A DNA stretch of 64,000 bases, from positions 122,617 through 186,616 of the forward strand of contig CAVPWR010000004.1 in NCBI GenBank assembly GCA_963709555.1, in the 5' to 3' direction. Origin of the DNA: Sulfurisoma sp963709555. Its GTDB lineage: Bacteria; Pseudomonadota; Gammaproteobacteria; Burkholderiales; Rhodocyclaceae. A model generated the notes under the pieces. It saw only the letters and a program-made list of their open reading frames with translations. It did not search any database and was not told where the DNA came from. A program made the translations under genes and the position numbers. Every line of letters begins with the position of its first letter. Within the stretch, counting starts at the first letter, position 1. Positions 59,451 through 64,000 of the stretch are shown here, piece by piece.

Positions 59451-59896
59451 CGCGCCGCCCCGGCACGAGCGCCCTGGCGAGCAGCCGTTCCTCGGCGGCC
59501 ATTTGCTCTGCGACCGGCTGGCCGGTGTCGAGACAATGGAACTCGATCGTGTCGGGTCCGTCGCCCGACGGCACGGTGCCTGGCATGAGGCTCGTGATCG
59601 TCGCGAAATTGTTGCGGGCATGCCCGCGCGGGAAATCCGTCTTGTAATCGACGAAGCCGGTCGCCAGCGGCATGTTCGGTGAGAACACGCGGCGCGCCAC
59701 GTCGATCCCGGCCAGCAGCGAGAGCCAGGCGAAGCGCGGCAGCAGCATGAGCAGCACGCCCAAGCGCACGCGGCCGGCCTGCGGCGGCAGCAGTTGCACG
59801 CTCGCGTAGGTCGCGCCGATCGTCGCCAGCACGCCGACCGCGATATCGACGGGCTTGGCGCTGGGCAGCAGCACGAACCACCAGCGCGAGGAACAT
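59443..59896 (-). CDS. mnhE: Mrp-type antiporter subunit E, frameshifted
   Basis: About 151 residues. Two to three N-terminal helices (WWFVLLPSAKPVDIAVGVLATIG, GVLLMLLPRFAWLSLLAGIDVARRVFSP) and a soluble C-terminal end with NNFATITSLMPGTVPSG, the MnhE signature (T-L-T-P-G-T-x-x-x). The start is uncertain: ATG 59896 is used, with a frame break soon after it. Confidence 0.8.
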
Positions 59897-59906
59897 CGCC
59901 CGCGGA

Positions 59907-60613
59907 TCAGCGCAGTGCGGCGCCACGCGCCCGGTGCGGATCGTGCGCGCCACTGGACAACTGCGTGCTGCGCGTCCGGTATCGCGCTCGGCGGCCCGTC
60001 GCGCCATCGTGCCGCCGAAGTGCTCGAGCAGGCGCACGTCCATCCGCCCAGACGATCGAGCAGCTTCGCCTCCGCGCGGATCGGCCACCAGTCGTAGAGG
60101 AAGATCTCGAGCGGGCGCCAGAGCGCGACCCAGCCGGCGATGATCGAAGCTCTCCTTGACGAGGTAGCCGTAGCTTTCCTTGTCGATGCGCAGGCGGCAG
60201 GAACTCGCCGACGAGGATCGCGACCGCGAGGAACGCGAGGCCGATCGGCAGGCTGATCCGGCCGACGCGGAACAGCTGCCGCAGCCGCCGCCGGGTGGCG
60301 ATGCGCGCGCTGCCGGAAGTACTCGTGGACGGCGTCGCACAACATGGCGGTCTTGTCCGGGGTGGCCGGCTCGCGGCCGAGGTGCACGACCAGACCGAGC
60401 GGTGCGCCGGCGCGGGATCTCCCGCGCCCAGTCGACGATGTAGGCCTCGGCGTTGGGATCGAGGTCCCGCTCGCGGAACGGCGCCGGGTCCATCACGTTG
60501 AACAGCTGCCGCATCTCCGCGACGCGCAGCTCGAGCACCGCGCGCGGCCCGCTTCCGGCGCCGGCGCCGTTGCTCGGCGGCGTGAACGGTCGGGTCCCAT
60601 CGTCGCGGGCCAT
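59907..60613 (-). CDS. Conserved membrane protein at head of antiporter operon, frameshifted
   Basis: About 235 residues joined. Soluble N-terminus: MARDDGTRPFTPPS, MRQLFNVMDPAPFRERDLDPNAEAYIVDWARE, LVVHLGREPATPDKTAMLCDAVHEYFR; then two membrane helices and a conserved GWVALWRPLEIFLYDWWPIRAEAKLLDRL segment. I do not recognise a named family, though it looks like unnamed proteins found beside mnh genes. Breaks near 60410, 60310, 60200 and 60015. Starts 10 bp after the RND stop, so the efflux and antiporter genes may be cotranscribed. Confidence 0.65.
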
Positions 60614-60622
60614 CCTGCCGGA

Positions 60623-63600
60623 TCAGGCCGGCTCGGCGGCAGGCCGCGGCCGGCGGTTGCCTTCTCGTTGCCGAACACGGCGACGTAGAGCACCGGCAGC
60701 AGGACCAGCGTCAGCAGCGTCGCGACCAGCAGGCCGCCCATGATCGCGAACGCCATCGGCCCCCAGAACACCGTGGGCGCGATGGGGATGAGCCCGAGTA
60801 TGGTCGAGAACGCCGCCAGCATCATCGGACGAAAACGTCCGGTCGCCGACGCCATGACCGCGTCGAGGACGCCGCGCCCCTCCGCGCGATCGGTTTCGAT
60901 CTGCACGACCAGGATCACCGCGTTCTTCGCGATCATCCCGATCAGCGCCAGGATGCCCAGGATCGCGACGAAGCCCAGCGGCTGCCTGAACACCAGCAGC
61001 GCCAACACGACGCCGATCAGCCCGAGCGGCAGCAGCGCCACCACCATCGCGAGCCGGCGGAAGCTCACGAGCATCACCATCATCGTGGCGAGCATCAGCA
61101 CGAACATGAGCGGGATGACGGCGAATACCGAGGCGCTCGACAGCTGGCTCTCCTCGTACATGCCGCCGGTTTCCACCTGGTAGTGCTGCGGCAGCTTCGC
61201 GGCGAACTCGGCGATCTTCGGCGCCAGCGCGCCGACGACCTGGTCGGGCAGCACGCCGGCGACGACGTCCGCGCGCACCGTCAGCGCCGGCACGCGGTCG
61301 CGCCGCCAGACCAGCGGGAACTCCTGCTCCTCGACGAACGTCGCGAACTGGCGCAGCGGCACCATGCGCCCGGAGGGCGTGGGCACCTGGATCGCCGAGA
61401 GCGCCTCGAACGACGCGCGCTCGCCTTCGGCCGCCCGGGCCACGACGTTGACGAGGTAGATGTCGTCGCGCAGCTGCGTGACGGCCGATCCGGCGACCGC
61501 GGCGTTGAGCACCGCGGCGAGCGAGCGCGAGCTGACGCCCAGCCGGCGCGCCTCGTCCTGATCGACCTTCACGCGCAACTGCCGCGCCGGCTCCATCCAG
61601 TCGTAGTGGACGTGCCGCGTACGCGCGTCGGCGGCGAGGATCTGCGCGAACTCGAGCGCGAGCCGGCGGACCTCGTCCTTGTCGGGCCCCAGGATCCGGT
61701 ACTGCAGCGGCCACCCCACCGGCGGCCCCAGTTCGAGTGGCGAAACCCGTGCCACCACCTCCGGAAACTGCTCGGCCAGCACCTTCTCCAGCTTCATCTG
61801 CAGGCGCTCGCGCGCGGTCGAAATCCTTGGCGACGATCACGAATTGCGCGAAGAACGGATTCGCGAGTTGGACGTCGAAGGTCAGGATGAAGCGGATCGC
61901 ACCGCGCCCCACGTAGGTGCTGTAGTGGTCGACGTCGGGATCGGCGGTGAGGATCGCCTCCAGCCGCTTCGCCTCGGCCTCGGTCGCGTGGATCGACGCA
62001 TTCTGGCGCAGCGTCATGCTGACCGTGAGCTCGGACCGGTCGGACGCCGGGAAGAACTGCCGCGGCACGTGCTGGGACAGGTAGATCGCCGCGGCGAACA
62101 CCGCGACGGTCAGGCCGATCGTGAGCCAGCGGGCGCGGATCGCCGCGGACAGGAACGCCGAGTACGCGCCAACGATCCGGCTCGGTTTCTCCTCGCCGCC
62201 GGCCTTCGGCGGCCGCAGGATCGCCTTCCCGACCAGCGGCGCGAACAGGACGGCCACCAGCCACGACGCGAGGAGGGCGATGGCGACCACGGAGAAGATC
62301 GAGAACGTGTACTCGCCGGCGGAGCTCTGCGCAAAGCCGATCGGGACGAAGCTCGCGATCGTCACCAGCGTGCCGATCAGCATCGGGGCGGCCAGCGTCC
62401 GGTAGGCGAACGTGGCGGCCTCGTCCTTGGAGTCGCCGGCGCCCAGCCTGCGGATCATCGCGTCGACGGTCGTCATCGCGTCGTCGACGAGCAGCGCCAG
62501 CGCGATGATCAGCGCGCCGAGCGAGATGCGGTGCAGCCCGGTGTGCGTGACGTCCATCACCGCGAAGACGATCGCGAGCGTCAGCGGGATGGCCAGCGCC
62601 ACCACCGCGCCGGGGCGCACGCCGAGGCTAAGGAAGCTGCAGACGAGGATGATCACGATCGCCTGCCACAGCGACGTCATGAAGTCGCCGATCGCGACGT
62701 CGACCGAGACCGCCTGGTCGGCGACCAGCACGGGCTCGATCCCGAGCGGGAGGTCGGCCCGGATGTCGGCCATCAGGTTGCGCACGTTCTTCCCGAGGGC
62801 CAGGATGTCGCCGGCATCGCGCATCGCGATGGCGAGGCCGATCGCCGGCTTGCCGTTCACGCGGAACATCGGCTGCGGCGGGTCGACGAAGCCGCGGCGC
62901 ACCGTCGCGATGTCGCCCAGCCGGAAGATGCGGTCGCCGGAGATGAAGTTGACGTTCTCGATGTCGCGCTCGGTCTCGAACGCGCCGGTGACGCGGAGGA
63001 AGACGCGTTCCTGTGCGGTCTGGATGACCCCGGCCGGGCGGACGAGGTTCTGCGCCTGCAGCGTCGCGATGATGGTCGGATAGTCGAGGCGCAGGCCCGC
63101 GAGCTTCTCGGTCGAGAACTCGATGAACACCTGCTCGTCCTGCGCGCCCGAGCACCTCGATCTTCGACACGTCCTTGACCTGCAGCAGGCGCGAGCGCGC
63201 CGCCTCGACGTAGTCGCGCAGTTCGCGGAACGTGAAGCCGTCGGCGGTGAACGCGTAGATGATGCCGAACGTGTCGCCGAAGTCGTCGTTCAAGAACGGC
63301 CCGAGCACGCCCTGCGGCAGCGTGCCGCGCATGTCGCCGACGTTCTTGCGGACCTGGTACCAGATGTCCGCGATCGACGCGGGCGGCGCCGACTGCTCGA
63401 GGTCGACGAAGATCGTCGTCTGGCCGGCGGTCGTGTAGCTGCGGACCGTGCGCAGGTAGCGGGTCTCCTGCAGCGTGCGCTCGAGGCGCTCGGTGACCTG
63501 CTTCAGCGTCTCCTCGACCGTCGCGCCGGGCCACGCCGCCGCCACGACCATGGTGCGGATGGTGATCGCCGGATCTTCGCTGCGCCCGAGGCGCATGAAC

Positions 63601-63691
63601 GACAGCGTGCCGGCGACGACCGCGACGATCATCAGGAAGACGACGAGCGAGGGCGCTTGAGCCCCCACTCGGAGAGGTTCGGGCCGATCAC
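60623..63691 (-). CDS. RND-family efflux permease, frameshifted
   Basis: About 1023 residues joined; proton-driven inner membrane exporter of the AcrB/MdtB type. N-terminus MIGPNLSEWGLKRP then a first helix; porter segments with AWPGATVEETLKQVTERLERTLQE; membrane domain with VDDAMTTVDAMIRR (acidic relay of helix 4), SFVPIGFAQSSAGEYTFSIF, and in the second half LGLIGVVLALLVFRQPLGFVAILGILALIGMIAKNAVILV. Breaks near 63150, 61820 and 60670. GTG start at 63691 overlaps the adaptor stop. Confidence 0.88.
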
Positions 63692-64000
63692 TGCTTCGTC
63701 TCGAGCAGGCGAACCTTCTGGCCGGGGCGCAGCGCCTGGATGCCGGCGGTGACGACGACGTCGCCCGGGGCGAGGCCCGAGGCGACCTCGACCCGCTGCG
63801 GATCGGACGAGTGGATCTCGATGTGCGCAGCGCGACGGTCCCGGTTTCGGGTCGACCACCCACACGGAGGCCTGCCGGTCGGAGCGCGCGACCGCGGACG
63901 GCGGGATCTCGATCGCCGCCGCGGAGGCGAGCTTGAAGCGTGCCGTGACCGTCGTGCCGAGCCGCATGGCCGCGGGGCGGATCGATCAGCCGCATCTTGA
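63688..64000 (-). CDS. RND membrane-fusion adaptor protein, C-terminal part
   Basis: Periplasmic adaptor (HlyD/AcrA type) cut by the window edge. Beta-barrel pieces PSAVARSDRQASVWVVDP, VEVASGLAPGDVVVTAGIQALRPGQKVRLLETKQ are typical C-terminal segments. At least one frame change near 63840. Upstream gene of the efflux operon adaptor-permease. Confidence 0.82.
   Translation of the reverse strand, partial: QDAADRSAPRPCGSARRSRHASSSPPRRRSRSRRPRSRAPTGRPPCGWSTRNRDRRAAHIEIHSSDPQRVEVASGLAPGDVVVTAGIQALRPGQKVRLLETKQ

Overview
The window is GC-rich bacterial DNA. The 16S rRNA gene and the gene content (glyoxylate shunt, a glycerate pathway from glyoxylate, cytochrome c4, sulfide dehydrogenase, ClpAS) suggest a betaproteobacterium, probably Rhodocyclales-like; this is a by-eye placement. 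Many otherwise well-conserved genes carry one-base frameshifts, often in short G or C runs. Much of this looks like draft or long-read sequence error rather than decay, so frameshifted genes are given as one span with the break noted.

Region 1 (1-27.8 kb) is ordinary chromosome: radC (partial), coaBC, dut, a diheme cytochrome c, a sulfide-dehydrogenase pair (fccB plus a monoheme cytochrome), malate synthase (aceB), the glyoxylate-to-glycerate genes (gcl, hyi, glxR, glycerate kinase) with a divergent LysR regulator, a stretch of gene relics at 12.2-12.7 kb, terB-like/terC/PAP2/dgkA/psiE, isocitrate lyase (aceA), rhlE, rraA, clpA-clpS, a cold-shock gene, isocitrate dehydrogenase (icd) divergent from its kinase/phosphatase (aceK), a pseudouridine synthase and two tandem secreted proteins made of Gly-Met-Ser-Gly-Met/Lys repeats. 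aceA and aceB lie 10 kb apart but share a perfect palindrome in their promoter regions, so a common regulator is likely. With icd/aceK they set the split of isocitrate between the TCA cycle and the glyoxylate shunt, and gcl-hyi-glxR-glycerate kinase drains glyoxylate to phosphoglycerate.

Region 2 (27.8-30.1 kb) is the start of an rRNA operon: promoter, boxA, 16S, tRNA-Ile(GAT), tRNA-Ala(TGC), second boxA. No 23S gene follows. The sequence switches instead to a truncated IS91-type transposase, which is either a real rearrangement or an assembly join.

Region 3 (30.2-43.86 kb) looks like an island: LuxR regulator, M81/MlrC-type peptidase, a five-gene dipeptide ABC transporter (dppABCDF), a divergent pair resembling dgcN-dgcA of D-glutamate catabolism, and a large FAD/GcvT N-methyl-amino-acid oxidoreductase. 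It is frameshifted far more often than Region 1. It ends at a truncated methyltransferase and the 3' 47 nt of a tRNA-Asp gene, the typical scar of a tRNA-targeted integrative element. Two TACCC/GGG palindromes sit in the dppA-dgcN divergent promoter. This cluster is the best candidate here for a little-described system: uptake and breakdown of peptides that contain D-glutamate or N-methyl residues.

Region 4 (43.9-64 kb) is an envelope and ion-transport region: an alpha/beta hydrolase, YihY and AI-2E-type membrane proteins, two patatins, an outer-membrane efflux lipoprotein, LapA-like and SHOCT membrane proteins, a GntP permease, CorA, two small secreted proteins, a six-subunit Mrp-type antiporter operon without a full-length MnhA (order E-F-G-[DUF4040/B]-C-D), and the permease and partial adaptor of an RND efflux pump. 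No CRISPR array, intact prophage or complete insertion sequence was seen.
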